Notes under the pieces: model-generated
Told to the model about the DNA's origin: nothing
Database searches by the model: none
What the model saw: only the letters and a program-made list of their open reading frames with translations
Position numbers and translations under genes: made by a program
Assembly (NCBI GenBank): GCA_030760725.1
Contig: JASWHV010000007.1
Location: forward strand, 23,534,824 to 23,598,823
Source of the DNA: Neostapfia colusana
Lineage: Eukaryota; Streptophyta; Magnoliopsida; Poales; Poaceae
Length of the DNA: 64,000 nt
Direction: 5' to 3'
Part shown: positions 12,051 through 24,330 of the stretch, piece by piece
Numbering within the stretch: position 1 is the stretch's first letter
How the letters are laid out: each line of letters starts with the position of its first letter

Positions 12051-13386
12051 TTGAATCTCGCCCTCGAGATTCCTTGGTAGAGAATAGATGGGGAAATTCT
12101 GCCTTGATATCTTCTTCACGCTCCCATGTAGCTTCAGCTTCGGTGTGATGGCTCCATTGTACCTTACACCATCGGATCACTTTGTTCCTTGTGACCCTTT
12201 CCTTTACGTCCAAAATTTGGACAGGGTGCTCCGTATAAGTCAGGTCCTCTTGAAGTTCAAGCTCTTCCATTGGTATTTGCTCCTCTGGTACTCTCAAGCA
12301 CTTCTTGAGCTGGGATACATGAAACACGTCATGTACGTCGGAGAGATACGTTGGGAGCTCTAGTTGATAAGCTACTTCTCCTCACTTGTCCAAAATCTTA
12401 AATGGTCCGATGTAGCGAGGTGCTAGCTTGCCTTTGACGTTGAAACGTCGTTGGCCACGGATAGGCGATACCTTAAGGTATACGAAGTCTCCAACTTCGA
12501 AAGTCAACTTCCTTCTCCTATTGTCGGCATAGCCTTTTTGTCGTGACTGAGCAGCCTTTAAGTTCTCCCGTATCGTTTGGACTTGCTTTTCAGCTTCTTG
12601 TAGCACTTCGGGTCCAAACACCTAGTTCTCTCCGGTCTCGTTCCAAAACAGCGGCGTTCTAGACCGCCTACCATACAATGCTTCGAAAGGCGACATCTTC
12701 ATGCTAGCTTGATAGCTGTTGTTATAGGAGAATTCGGCGTACGGTAAACTCCTATCCCAACTACGCCCACGTTTCAAGGCGCAAGCTCTCAACATGTCCT
12801 CCAAAATTTGGTTTGTCCTTTCGGTTTGTCCATCGGTTTGTGGGTGATAGGTGGAGCTAAAATCCAGTCGTGTACCCATAGCTTTCTGCAGCTTCCTCCA
12901 AAAATCTAGAGGTAAACTGAGAACCTTAATCGGAGACTATCCTCCTTGGGACTCCATGGCGGCACACGATCTGCTCCATGTACAACTCGGCTAGTTGTGC
13001 AATGTTGTACTTGACCCTTACAGGGAGAAAATGGGCGGTTTTCGTCAACCAGTCCACGATAACCCAGATGGAGTCATAACCCGATTGAGTACGTGGCAAT
13101 CCGACGATGAAATCCATACTGATGTCCTCCCACTTCCACTCGGGTACCTTCAAAGGTTGCAACAATCCAGAGGGTCTTTGATGTTCGGCCTTCACCCGTT
13201 GGCATGTGTCGCATAGGGCAACGTATTCGGCTATGTCCCTTTCATACCATCCCACCAATAACAAGTCTTCAAGTCCTTGTACATTTTGGTACTTCCGGGA
13301 TGTATGGAATAGGGTGAATCATGTGCCTCCTTCAATATCATGTCGCGGAGGTGCTTCACGTTAGGCACACAAATCCTTTTTCCTAG
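12046..13386 (-). pseudogene. Integrase and chromodomain part of B1 pol, broken
   Basis: Reading right to left: end of the zinc-binding region (CDTCQRVKAEHQ), catalytic core with SMDFIVGLP and RIVSD (13264-12926), the DGQTERTNQILED segment holding the third acidic residue (12879-12622), the C-terminal GPFKIL region (12621-12382), and a chromodomain with WCKVQW and ATWERE (12327-12046). A stop or frameshift separates each piece, so no active integrase is made. The chromodomain, which in chromoviruses binds modified histone tails and directs insertion, places the element in the chromovirus branch. Confidence 0.8.
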
Positions 13387-14990
13387 CTAGAGCGTACCCT
13401 TCTCATCTTCTCTGAAATCCTTCTCTATTCCTTGTGGGATCCTTTCCTTGATCTCCTTGATCTCCTCATCCGTTGCTTGGCCATCTCTTATCTCTTGTTC
13501 TAATGAAGAGTGGATCTCCATTATTTCCGTGTTGTTCAAGAATCTGAGGTGTAACCGTTCGAATTCCTTACGTAGTTCGAGTGGTAGCTCCCAAACCGTG
13601 AGTTGGTGACATGCTCCTTTCCGGCTCAATGCATCAGCTACTACATTGGCCTTCCCAAGGTGGTAGTTGATTCCAACATCGTAATCCTTGATGAGTTCCA
13701 ACCATCGACGTTGCCTCAAATTCAAGTCCGTTTGTGTAAATATGTACTTGAGGCTTTTATGATCCGTATAGATCTCGCATCGATGACCAAGGATATAATG
13801 TCTCCAAATCTTCAATGCATGCACTACTGCTGCTAGCTCCAAGTCATGTGTAGGATAATTAAGCCCGTGCTTCTTCAATTGTCGTGAGGCATAGGCTACC
13901 ACTTGTCCTTCTTGCATGAGCACACATCCGAGCCCCTGTCTTGAGGCGTCACAATATATGTCAAAGCTCTTGCTTACGTCCGGCAATACCAAAACCGGCG
14001 TTGTGGTTAGCCTTTTCTTGAGTTCCTCAAAACTTTCTTGGCATGTTGGTGTCCACTGAAAGGCTTTTCCCTTCGTTAGCAACTCCGTCATAGGCTTTGC
14101 TATCTTAGAGAAGTCTTTAATGAAGCGTCGGCAGTATCCATCCATCCCAAGAAAACTCCGAATATCCCTCACGTTTTGCGGTTGGTTTCACTTCAGAACA
14201 TCTCTCACTTTTTCGGGTTCAACCGATACCCCTTCCTCGGAGATAATGTGGCCTAGGAACGATATTTCCTTTAGCCAAAATTGACACTTTTGAGCTTGGC
14301 ATACAATTGATGCTCACACATTTTCTGCAAGGTCAATTTCAAATGTTCTTCATGCTCCTCCTCACTTTTGGAATACACCATAATGTCATCGATGAAAACT
14401 ACGACGAACTTATCCAAGTACTCCATGAAAACCTTGTTCATGAGGTACATGAAGTATGCGGGTGCATTTGTTAACCCAAAAGACATGACGGTATATTCAT
14501 ACGAACCATACCGTGTTTGAAAGGCAGTCTTGGGTATATCGGAGGGCTTAATATTCAGCTGGAAGTATCCCGACCGAAGATCAATCTTAGAGAACACTCG
14601 GGCTCCTTTCATTTGGTCGAATAGGTCCTCTATATGGGGCAGAGGGTATTTGTTCTTGATTGTCACCTCGTTGAGAGACCTATAGTCCACGCACATCCTT
14701 TGGGTTCCATCCTTCTTGTCTACGAAGAGCACGGGGGCTCCCTATGGTGACGAGCTTGGACGTATAAAACCCTTCTCCAACTGCTCCTGAATTTGCTTCT
14801 TGAGTTCTACTAGTTCATTGACGGGCATCCTATAGGGTCTCTTTTCTATGGGGGCAGTTCCGGGTACCAAATCAATGGCAAACTCAATGTCCCGATCAGG
14901 TGGCATACCTGGAAGCTCCTCTGGAAACACGTCCGAGAATTCTTGAACCACTGGAATGCTGTCCAATGTTGCTCCTTCGATGTGGTTCAA
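13387..14990 (-). pseudogene. Reverse transcriptase and RNase H of B1, broken
   Basis: Three open pieces. 14990-14742 is the RT lead-in with FPEELPGMPPDR. 14732-14271 is the RT fingers and palm with KKDGTQRMCVDYRSLNE and the catalytic FIDD (the gypsy version of YxDD). 14172-13387 is the RT thumb and RNase H with YCDASRQGLGCVLMQ, YTDHKSLKYIF and ADALSR. An in-frame stop near 14740 and further lesions near 14175-14270 and 13386 break the frame. The catalytic motifs themselves are intact, so decay is by stops and shifts more than by active-site change. Confidence 0.85.
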
Positions 14991-14999
14991 GATTGCCTT

Positions 15000-16560
15000 C
15001 TAAGTGGTTTGTTGGGCTGACTCAAACTCGACACGGATACCGTGCTCATTTGTTAACTGCACGCTGCTTTCAGCACATTGGATTACCCCGTTGTGCTTGC
15101 TTAGCCAATCCATCCCGAGTATTATGTCAAACCCTTGGCAATCCAAGACAATGAGGTTGGCAAGGAAGTCTACCCCCCTTATTTTAAGGCTTACTTTCGA
15201 ACATACTATATTAGTCCTCATCTCTCCTCCGGGAGAATTAACTAACATAGCACATTTTAGGTGTGATATGGGTAGTTTATGCTTGGCAACATACGTGGAT
15301 GATATGAAGGAATGTGATGCTCCAGAATCAAATAAGATGGTGGCTGGGTTGGAGTTGGCAAGGAACATACCAATTACGACGTCCTCAGCTTGTTGTGCTT
15401 CCTCGGCAGAGACATGGTTCATGTTGCCGCGAGCATAGTTCTGCTGTCCACGGTTTCCTTGATTGTCCCCTCCGTTTGGTTGCGGGTTCTGCTTGGGCAC
15501 GTTGCCTTGCTGTCCAGGGCCTCTCCTCGGGCACTGGCTTGCGAAGTGTCCGGTTTCCCCGCATGCAAAGCATGCCCTGTTGCCTACGGCAGCAGGTACG
15601 TTGGGGCGGGGGTTTTGAACAGGAGCGCCCATGTTGGGTCAGGGCATAAGAGGCATGGGCACACAAGGTGCTGGTGCAACGAGTCGTTGCTATGGTGGCT
15701 GACTAGGGTGGTATGCAGGAGTGGTCGATCCATACTGCGGTGCAGCTGGGGGCATGTACCGAGGTCGTACATTGCTCCCTTGCGGCTGATATGGCATCTT
15801 CCTCTTGCCCTCTCGCTCGATCTCTTGGATCTTGCTTTCGACTACTATAGCCTGGTCAATCAGCTTCTGGAAGCTTGCGTAGTCATTGTTGAGGAGTTGA
15901 ACCTGAATCTCATTGTTCAACCCTCTCATGAACAGGTATTGATTCCTCTGGTCTGAGTTGACATCTTCGGGGGCAATACCGGGACAGTTGTGTGAACTTG
16001 TTGAGATACTCATTCAAGCTTCTCTGTCCTTGGCGGAGACCTTCAAACTCCTATCTCTTGAGCATCATTACACCGGTAGGGATGTAATGAGAGAGGAAAC
16101 TCTCCTTGAACTCAGTCCAAGTGATCGTCTCCGGGTTGACATGAGCATTGCATAGGGCATCCCACCAGTCAGCGGCAGCTCCCATAAGTTGGTGCAACAC
16201 AAAAAGAACCTTCTCTTGGTCATTGCACTGCACTATGGCAAGCTTCTTCTCCATGGATTTCAACCAGTCGTTGGCCTCCATGGTGTCGTTAGCTTGAGCA
16301 AAGGTGGGTGGTCGAGTCCTCATGAACTCTCCCAACCTGTTATGAGCCGGCGGTGGTGGTGGCGGTGGTGCCGGAACGGGGTTGATGTTGTTGGCCTGCA
16401 ACTGACCCAAAGTTTGGATCATGGTTTGCATAAGTTGGTTCTGCAGGGCCATCAACCGTTCCAGGTGGTTCTCACCAGCTCCAGAGTTAATAGGAACTTC
16501 ATCGTGGCCATCCTCTTGGTTGTCACGGACATTCCTTCGGCCGGCGTTTCCTCTCACCAT
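15000..16560 (-). pseudogene. gag and protease of B1, broken
   Basis: The capsid part from the ATG at 16560 contains ADWWDAL and TWTEFKESFLSHY, the conserved retrotransposon gag core. It shifts frame near 16050, continues at 16013-15690, and resumes at 15632. There a CCHC zinc knuckle (CFACGETGHFASQC) precedes the aspartic protease motif LFDSGASHSFIS. Gag would form the particle, the knuckle bind RNA, and the protease mature the polyprotein. At least two frame breaks make it a pseudogene. Confidence 0.85.
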
Positions 16561-17131
16561 CTGTGAGAGAGAACGAAATAGAGTAGAAGGTTAGAAGGTT
16601 AGGTAGATCCCCTCAACTATATGCATCAAGGTGGATTGGACTATATATATTGGCCCATATGAGGATGTGAACAAGTGCCGAAGCATCTCACACCTCTTTC
16701 TACTTATGTGTGGATATGGACAATGTTTTGAGACGTCCCACAACTCACTAAGCACATAATTCACAAACAATCATCACAAGGGCTCACACAACTCCTATTC
16801 AAGGCTTGTTCAATGGGGGTCCTATATGGCTTAGGGTGTTGCAAATTTTGTGATCCAACTATGTCTTCTCCTAGGTCTTGTATCCTATGTCAAGTTAGTT
16901 TCAAGGCCACCTAAGCACCCTATGGTCAGTGTGGCTTAGTTACCAATCTGTGTCTGATACCAATCTGTGATCTCTATCTAAGTGTGTAACCTACCGTGAA
17001 CCAATGGTCCTGGTACCAATCTGTGATTGTATCTAGGTGTGTAATCTACCCTCATCCGTGGCTTTTGATACCAATCTATTTTTCCTATTTAGGCGTGTAA
17101 CCTACTGTCAACCGTGGCTCTGATACCAATC
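16561..17131 (-). other. 5' leader of B1 with repeated primer-site segments; ORF0 lost
   Basis: Only about 570 bp separates gag from the LTR, against about 1300 bp in element E, and no ORF0 remains. The true primer site is 17116-17128 (TGGTATCAGAGCC on the minus strand). Upstream copies of the GATACCAATCTGTGA segment occur at about 16935-16953, 16952-16970, 17007-17025 and 17059-17078, spaced about 53-56 bp. The primer-site region has therefore been tandemly amplified. Confidence 0.75.
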
Positions 17132-17238
17132 TGTGACGCCCTCAATTCTGTGGAAAAACCACAAAACCGAGAACGGATGCATATGTGTGCCTAGGATGTT
17201 CATCACACATACACATATGTTCAACAAATCAAATTTAG

Positions 17239-17262
17239 AATATATATATATATATATATATA
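17239..17262. repeat. (TA)n microsatellite
   Basis: About twelve TA dinucleotides inside the B1 5' LTR. They are absent at the matching point of the other family B LTRs, so they arose after insertion. Confidence 0.9.
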
Positions 17263-19554
17263 ACCACGAATAACAGAGTTTATTACAATGCCTCATGAGT
17301 CTTGGACTCATGCTCACAGCGGAAGTCTTAATCTAACAGCGAAGTCTTAATCTAACAGTGGAAGTCTTATTTCTATGCAGCGGAAGTCTTCCAACTAGTG
17401 TGGAAGCAATTCTAAGCAGCAGTGGATCCATCTCTACTTCATCCCCACAGGCAAGGTTGAGAACGGATTTTCATGCCTAATGCTCCACTTGATCTTCATA
17501 ATAATCTTCTCCTGTTGCTGATGATGAAATAATGCAAGTTTGAGTACAATGATGTACTCAGCAAGTGCGGGAAAATATGATATGTAGCTCATAACAAGGT
17601 AGGTATAAAAAGGCTCATTGCAGAAAGCAAAGTTATTTATCAAAACCACGATAAAACAGTAACTCATCTTTAAGTGAATGTAATCCCAACATGTATTAAA
17701 ATACCAACCATACCTCCATTATGTTCATTACCTTCCATGTCACAACCAGTCATCAATCAACCTCATTCTTGCTCACAAATACCTCCTCGTATTCGCTACC
17801 ATCTCACGAATACCATCTCATATTCGCTACCATTTCATCTCATAAAACAACTTCGTCTCCCACCGAGACCAACCTTGTTGCCATGACTCAACAGTCATGC
17901 AACCCATCTTATCACCCGGACTCAACAGTCCCAAAAACCAAACCAAAACCAAACCATAACCAATAACCATATCCAATAACCATCCTAACATCATGGAAGT
18001 TGGCCAGGCGCTCGTGACCGTAAGCTAGGCTATCATGATAGTTTTAGACTCTGCAGAGTTTGCACCTCTTTACCAACAAGTTGTGATTTCGTCACCCGTC
18101 GGCGACTGCAGAACCTCCATTATACCAGTACACAATCGTCGGTGTATGGTCAAGTGATCACAAAATAGCCTTTACAAAGGGGCTACTAGATGTATGGACT
18201 CACTAAGGTTTCACCGGCAGACTAGAATCTCCAATTCTCCCACCCACGGGCTCCCTCTTGTGTCATGCAGTTCCCAGGGCAGTCCTCACTTGAATCCCAT
18301 CCCCGCGCCTTCCACAGTCCATAACAATATAGCAACATACCTAATTAGTCAGCTAAGCCGCACCCATACTTGGCCTTGTGGTGGCACTGTTATTCTGGCA
18401 TGTGCTCGCATGAACCGGTCCTTAGATCTATGGCAAGTAAACCACCATCTCATGCTACCTCATTCACAAACCCAGTCTTGTCTAGATCTCCCTCCGATCC
18501 ATGTTCATTAACAACATCAGTTTCTCATTAACGTTACGAGTGCAGTTAGCTAGACACATCTATCTCGCTTCCTAATCCCATGGACTCAGCAAAGCATAAA
18601 AGTAAAATCCATACCCGACTCATAAACTTCCCAGGCGACAAGGGTGGTTTAACAAAAACTAGTAAACTCCTATAAAAGGGTATCCCATCATGTTTGACTT
18701 AGCACACACACCTTTTCGTAAAACAAAACAGTTTTTCCCAAAACATAGGATCAATATGGTCAAGGAGCACTTGCCTTGTTCTTGCTGTTCCGGTTGCTCT
18801 TGAATCTCGAAACCTTGTTGTTGCAGCTCGTCGTAGACAGCTCCCTGAGCTTGTCCCTCTATACAGGATCATGCACATACAAGAATCACAGCAATCAATA
18901 TCATGCACAAACTTTAACGATGCTTATGCATGTCAATCCTATGATCAGTTTTATTAGATTGGTTTGTACGTGTTCTTGCATGGCTTGCATAGATTTTATT
19001 ATGAACAGAGTTGTTCGGATCAAATGTGGACGTGGCGATGATCTTGTCTTTAGATCAACCCGATCATCAAGTGATCTGTCCACGAGAAACCTTCTGTTCG
19101 AAAGGAATCGAAGAACAGATGCAAAGAAAACACGATGATGTCGTAAGGTGGTATTGGAGACCTACCTTACGTTCTTCTTGGTCTCGGGATCCTTCTTTGA
19201 TCAGACAGATCGTTGGGCTCTCTTCCGGCGATCTTTCTCGACTGAACTCCGGCGATGGGCTGACTCGGCAAGTTAGTGCTAGGGCTCTAAGTCGTCGGCT
19301 TAGGAGTTGGAAGAGAAGTTTGTGGTTTCGGCCAGAGGTTCTGGTTTCTATTTATAATCGGAAGAAGAAGAGTCCTAATCTGATTGGACTTCGAATAAGA
19401 GTTCTATTCAAATTGTTTCCTAGATTTTCAACAACTTTATCTTAGATTGATTCGGTACGGTAACATTGCGGAATTCGTGTTGGTTTCCTCTCCGTACCGG
19501 TATTTCCACGCGTACAGAATCCAAAAACTGATCCAGAACTCGTTACCAACACGG

Positions 19555-20190
19555 TGATGAGCTCCGAAAGCTCCACGTGTCCACCGGGGCCTGATCTCCC
19601 CTTTTCCGCAGAGACGAGCTCCGGTTGTGCCGCGTGTCCAGCGAGCGAGACCTCCTTCTCCTTCGAAGGTGAGCTCCGCGTGCGCCACGTATCCTGGCGG
19701 TCGGGACCTCCTCTCTTATTCGGAGGTGGCTCCGTGCACGCCACGTGTGAGTGCCGGACCTTCCCTCTCTTCGGAGGTGGCTCCGGGTGTGCCACGTATC
19801 CTAACAGCGCCAGACTTCCTTTCTTCTCAGAGACGAGCTCCGAGGTCGACATGTGTCCAATAGTGTCGGACCTCCCGGAGATAAGCTCTGGTGGCGACAC
19901 GTGTCCAATAGAACCGGACCTCTTGGAGGTAAGCTCCGAGATCGACACGTATCCCGCGCGACTGTTTCTCTGATTTCCGTGGTGACTAGCTCCAATGGTG
20001 ACACGTGACCTGCGGGACTGGCCTCGCTTCTCCGCAGAGGCTAGCTCCGGGGGCAACATATGTTCCATGGGGGCGGACCTCTCCCCCTTTGCAGGGATGA
20101 GCCCCGAGCCTGCCACGTAGCCAGTTTAGCGGCGGACCTCTCCCCACTTCGCAGGGATGAGGTCCGAACATGCCATGTGGCCAGCAGGCC
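19555..20190 (-). repeat. CACGTG minisatellite, B1 5' LTR
   Basis: About twelve tandem units with GAGCTCCG landmarks and CCACGTGTC or GACACGTGTCC cores, matching the array at 11245-11895 unit for unit. Confidence 0.65.
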
Positions 20191-20337
20191 GCGGAAGTTG
20201 TCTTCGGCGCTCTCTATGAACTGGATTCGGCTCTTTTTTACTATCTTTTTGATATTTTCTCTGTTCCCACTTCTTTTAAAATGTTATCTCTACATGAAAC
20301 ATGAATACTTGCAGAAACCAAAAATGAGGGTGTCACA

Positions 20338-20657
20338 ATGGGGTCATTAGCTTGTGCAAAAGTAGGCGGTCGAGTCCTCATGAACTCTCCCAATCTGTTG
20401 TGAGCCGGCAGTGGTTGCGGTGGTGGTGGTGGTGGTGCAGGAACGGAATAAGGATTCTGGTTGTTGTTGGCTTGCAGCTGGCCCAAAGTTTCTATCATGG
20501 TTTGCATGAGTTGGTTCTGCATAGCCATCAATCGTTCAAGGTTGTTTGCACCAGCCCCGGGGTTAACATTTTCAGGAACTTCAACGTGGTCATCCTCTTG
20601 TGGTTCATGGTTGCCACGAACGTTCCTCCTTTGTCGGCTGGCATTTTCCCTCACCAT
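20338..20657 (-). pseudogene. gag N-terminal fragment of outer element B2
   Basis: About 106 codons from the ATG at 20657 (MVRENASRQRRNVRGN). It includes a glutamine-rich QNQLMQTMIETLGQLQ stretch and a proline run, up to FMRTRPPTFAQAND, where element B1 cuts it. It matches the B1 gag start. The rest of B2 gag-pol is missing on the other side of B1. Confidence 0.8.
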
Positions 20658-21366
20658 CTGTGAGAGAGAGTTTAGTAGAATAGAGAGTAGAAGTTTAGAT
20701 TGATCCCCCTCCAACTATATGCATCAAGGTGGATGGACTAAATATCAACCTATATGAGAATGTGAACACATGCCGTAGCATCTCACATCTCTTTACTATG
20801 TGTGGATATGGACAACGCTAAAGCGTCCCACAACTCAACACTAAGCATACAAACACAAACAATCATCACAAAAGTTTCAACACACCACTCCTATTCAGGC
20901 TTATTCAATGGGAGTCCTAAACTTAATCATGTGAACCGGTGTTGTTCCCGTCATGTGACGGGGGTGGTCCATGCATGGGCGCATGCCTTGGTGAGTTGGC
21001 AGTCCATGTATGGTTAGATGGCACTGGTGCTCCTAATCACCGGCTCCTTATACTAAGACATGAGAAACTTTAGAGAAGGAAGAAATAACTCCAAAACATC
21101 AGAAGTTATGGAGCAAGACAACAAAGGTGTTGCTGTCCAAAAGAAGAGAAAAGAGGGCTGAAAATAGCACTTTGCGGTGGCTGAATTGACAAGGAAGTGC
21201 AGCAGCAAGCACTTTTCGAAAATAGCAGTTTAGAGGGATGTTCCTATGATTTTTAGAGTATCCATTCTACCTAGGCTTGCATCCTACGGTCAATATGGTT
21301 CTAATGCCAATCTGTGCATTCTACCTAGGCTTGCGTCCTACGGTCAACGTGGCTCTGATACCAATC
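20658..21366 (-). other. 5' leader of B2 with ORF0 remnant and duplicated primer-site segment
   Basis: At 20923-21020 the minus strand encodes the tail of ORF0 (TWTANSPRHAPMHGPPP, then a TAA stop). It corresponds to TWTADSPWCAP in family C, so most of ORF0 has been deleted here. The primer site is 21351-21363. It lies in the second of two about 55-bp repeats, 21260-21314 and 21315-21368, each carrying CTACCTAGGCTTGC and CCAATCTGTG. Confidence 0.7.
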
Positions 21367-22160
21367 TGTGACGCCCGGTCTCGTGAAAACAGAACCCAGC
21401 TAATGCATATGTGTGCCCAGGATGTTCATCACACATACACATGCAATCCACAAACTAAATTCAGAATATAACCAGGAATAATAGGGTTTAAGTACTTTAT
21501 TACATCAATCTCTAACTTATTCTTGCAGCAGAAATCTCTAAACGATAGCGGAAGCAAACTAAACATGGCAGCGGCTCCATCTTCAACTCCACAGACAAGT
21601 TGACGGTAGTTCGTACGCCAAGTACTCCACATGGTCTTCGAAGTACTCCTCTCCTGTTGCTGATGTTTGTATGATAATGCAAGGTGAGTACATGTCGTAC
21701 TCAGCAAGTGCGGGAAAAAGTATGAAATGTAGCTTACAACAAGGTAGAAAATAAAAGGCTCATTGCAGAAAGCAAAATTTTGTTTCCAACCATGATAAAA
21801 ACAGCAACTATCTTTAAGTGAATTTAATCCCAACATATATCCAAGTAAAACAGTAACATACCTCCTTCATAATTCACCACTTATCATGTCTCAACCAGTC
21901 ATTTACATTTCTCAACTTCATCTCATGCTCATAATAACCATCTCATGTTCATATCCATCTCATAATCATATAACCGAACCAAAACTCATTGTCATGACTC
22001 AACAGTCCCGAAACCATTCTCATTACCAAGACTCAACAGTCCCAAAACAAATCCCAAGACCATACCATAACCATACCAAACATCCATACCGAATAACCAA
22101 TCCGATAACCATCCCATTTAATCATGTGAGTTGGCCAGGCGCTTGTGACCGTAAGCACGG

Positions 22161-22189
22161 CTATCATGATAGTTTTACACTCTTAAGAG
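22161..22189. other. Paired LTR palindromes, family B form
   Basis: CTATCATGATAG (22161-22172) followed after seven bases by CTCTTAAGAG (22180-22189). The element E LTR has CTGTCAAGACAG and ACTCTGCAGAGT at the same places (50963-50991). Confidence 0.7.
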
Positions 22190-23527
22190 GTTGCATCACT
22201 TTACCCACAAGTTTTTGATTTCGTCACCTGTCGGCGACTGCAGAACCTCCATTATACCAGTACACAACAGTCGGTGTATGGCCAAGAGATCACGAAATAA
22301 CCTTTACAAAGGGGCTACTAGATGTATGGACTCACTAAGGTTTCACCAGCAGGCTCGAATCACCATTCTCCCACCTACGAGCCCCCTCTTGTGCCATGTA
22401 GTTTCCAGGGCAGTCCTCTCTCGACTCCCATTCCTCGTGCCTTCCACGGTCCATAACAATCTAGCAACTTACCTAATTAGTCAGCTAAGCCGCACCCATA
22501 TTTGGCCTTGTGGTGGCACTGTTTTCCTGGCATATGTTGGCATGAACCGGTCCTTAGATCTACGGCAAGTAAAACCACCATCTCGTTCATCAATTTCTAT
22601 GAACCAAGCTTGCCTAGATCTCCCCCGATTCATGTTCATTGTCAACATCAAGTTCTTATTATCATTATTCATATGAGTGCAGTAGCTAGACACGTTCTAC
22701 TTCGCCTTCCCGTATCCCGTAGCTTAAGCGAAGCAAAAAGGAAAAACGACCATACCCGACTCATTAACTTTCCCGGCGACAAGGATGGTTAACAAAACTA
22801 ATAAACTCCTATAAAAGGATGTCCCATCAAGTTGACTCAAGCATACACATTTTCGCAAACAAAACAGTTTCAAAACATGGGATCAATATGGTCAAGGGGC
22901 ACTTGCCTTGTTCCTGTGGCTTCTGTTGCTCACGGATCTCGAAGTCTTGGTTCTGTAGTCCTTCGTAGATGGCTTCCTGAGCTTGTCCTTCTACTCACGA
23001 CCACGCATATACAAAATTTATAACAGTCAAACATCATGCACAAACTTTACTCAAGATACAATGGTGTAGATGGATGCAAATCCTATGGTGTTGTTTTATT
23101 AAACCAGTTTGTACGTGTTCTTGCATGTTTTAATGGGTTTTCATGGTGTTTATGGTGAAAAAGGGTGTAAGGATCAAGTGTGGACGTGGTGATGATCTTG
23201 ACTCAAGATATAAATCAATTCCACTGTCAAAAACCGATTAACACGTGATCTGTCCACATGAAAAAGCTTTTGTTTGAAGAAACAGATGCTTAGAAACCGC
23301 GATGATGTTTAAGGTGGTAACGAAGACCTACCTCGGCCTTCCTCCTAGCAATGGCAGCAGGACAGATCGTCGGCTCTCTTCCGGCGACGGCGAGCTTGAC
23401 GGGGCTCGTCGGCGGTCTCACCGGTGGCTGAACTCCGGCGAAGGGGGTTAACTCGGCAAGTTGGGGGCTAGGGCCTCTAAGTTGTCGACTTGGGAAAAGG
23501 TGTTACGGCCAAGGGGTTTTCGGGTTC

Positions 23528-23537
23528 TATTTATAAA
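23528..23537 (-). promoter_or_regulatory. TATA box of B2 5' LTR
   Basis: TTTATAAATA on the minus strand, about 920 bp inside the U3 end. Transcription would start near 23500 and run left through R-U5, leader and gag. Confidence 0.65.
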
Positions 23538-23724
23538 GGGATAAAGAAGAGTCCTACTCTGATTGGAATTCAAATAAGAGTCCTATTCGATTTGTTTTGG
23601 ATCTTAACAACTTATCTCCAATTGATTTGGGTGCGGTAGCAGCATGGAAGAAATCGTGTCGGTTTTCTCAATACCTGGTACTCGCGCACAGGGGAAAAAC
23701 AGCTTAAGGATCTCATCCTTCCGC

Positions 23725-24330
23725 AGGGATGAGCTCTGGAGGCTCCACGCATCCAGCGGGGGTCGGGCCTCCCTTTTCCTCAGGGGCGAGCTCCGGGTGC
23801 GCCACGTGTCTAGCGGGTGGGACCTCCCTCTCCCTCAGAGGCGAGCTCCGCATGCGCCACGTGTCTGGCGGGCGGGACCTTCCTCTCCCTCAGAGGCGAG
23901 CTCCGAGAGTGCCACGTGTTAGTGTCGGACCTCCCCTCTCCTCTGAGGCATGCTCCGAGAATGACATGTGTCCAGCAGTGTCGGATCTCCCTTCTCCTCG
24001 GAGGTAAGCTCCGAGGATGACACGTATCCAGCAGTGTCGGATCTCTCTTATCCTTGGAGGTAAGCTCCGAGGACGACACGTGTCCAGCGGAACCGGACCT
24101 CACTCCCTCCACAGGGGTGAGCTCCGAGAGCAACACGTGTCCAGCGGGCTTGGGCCTCGCTTCTCCGCAGAGACTAGCTCCGGAGGCGACACGTGTCCAG
24201 CAGGGCCGGACCTCGCCCCTTCCGTAGAGGTGAGCTCCGAGCCTGCCACGTGGCCAGCAGTGCCAGACCTCACTCTCTCTGCAGGGATGAGCTCCGAGGG
24301 CGCCACGTGGCCAGCAGGCCGAGGGAAGTG
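23725..24330 (-). repeat. CACGTG minisatellite, B2 5' LTR
   Basis: Ten clear units with cores near 23803, 23858, 23913, 23965, 24020, 24076, 24133, 24190, 24246 and 24302, a regular 53-57-bp spacing. Eight keep an exact CACGTG. The other two read CATGTG and CACGTA. The array lies wholly upstream of the TATA box in the transcription sense. Confidence 0.8.

Larger units (their letters stand above)
8901..20337 (-). mobile_element. Nested Tekay/Del-type retrotransposon B1, degenerate
   Basis: Full-length layout on the minus strand: 5' LTR 17132-20337, primer site 17116-17128, gag-PR-RT-RH-IN-chromodomain 16560-12046, polypurine tract at 12034-12050 and 3' LTR 8901-12033. It lacks the leader ORF0 seen in families A and C. 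The coding part is split by roughly nine stops or frameshifts. The flanking 5-mers (CGTCA left, ATGGG right) do not match, and the two flanks are different parts of element B2 (LTR left, gag right). A deletion or ectopic recombination therefore followed insertion. Confidence 0.8.
17132..20337 (-). repeat. B1 5' LTR
   Basis: 3206 bp from TGTGACGCCCTC to GGGTGTCACA, closely similar to 8901-12033. It contains a TATA box at 19349-19358, the CACGTG minisatellite at about 19555-20190 and a (TA)n run at 17239-17262. The right end abuts a gag fragment of element B2. Confidence 0.85.
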
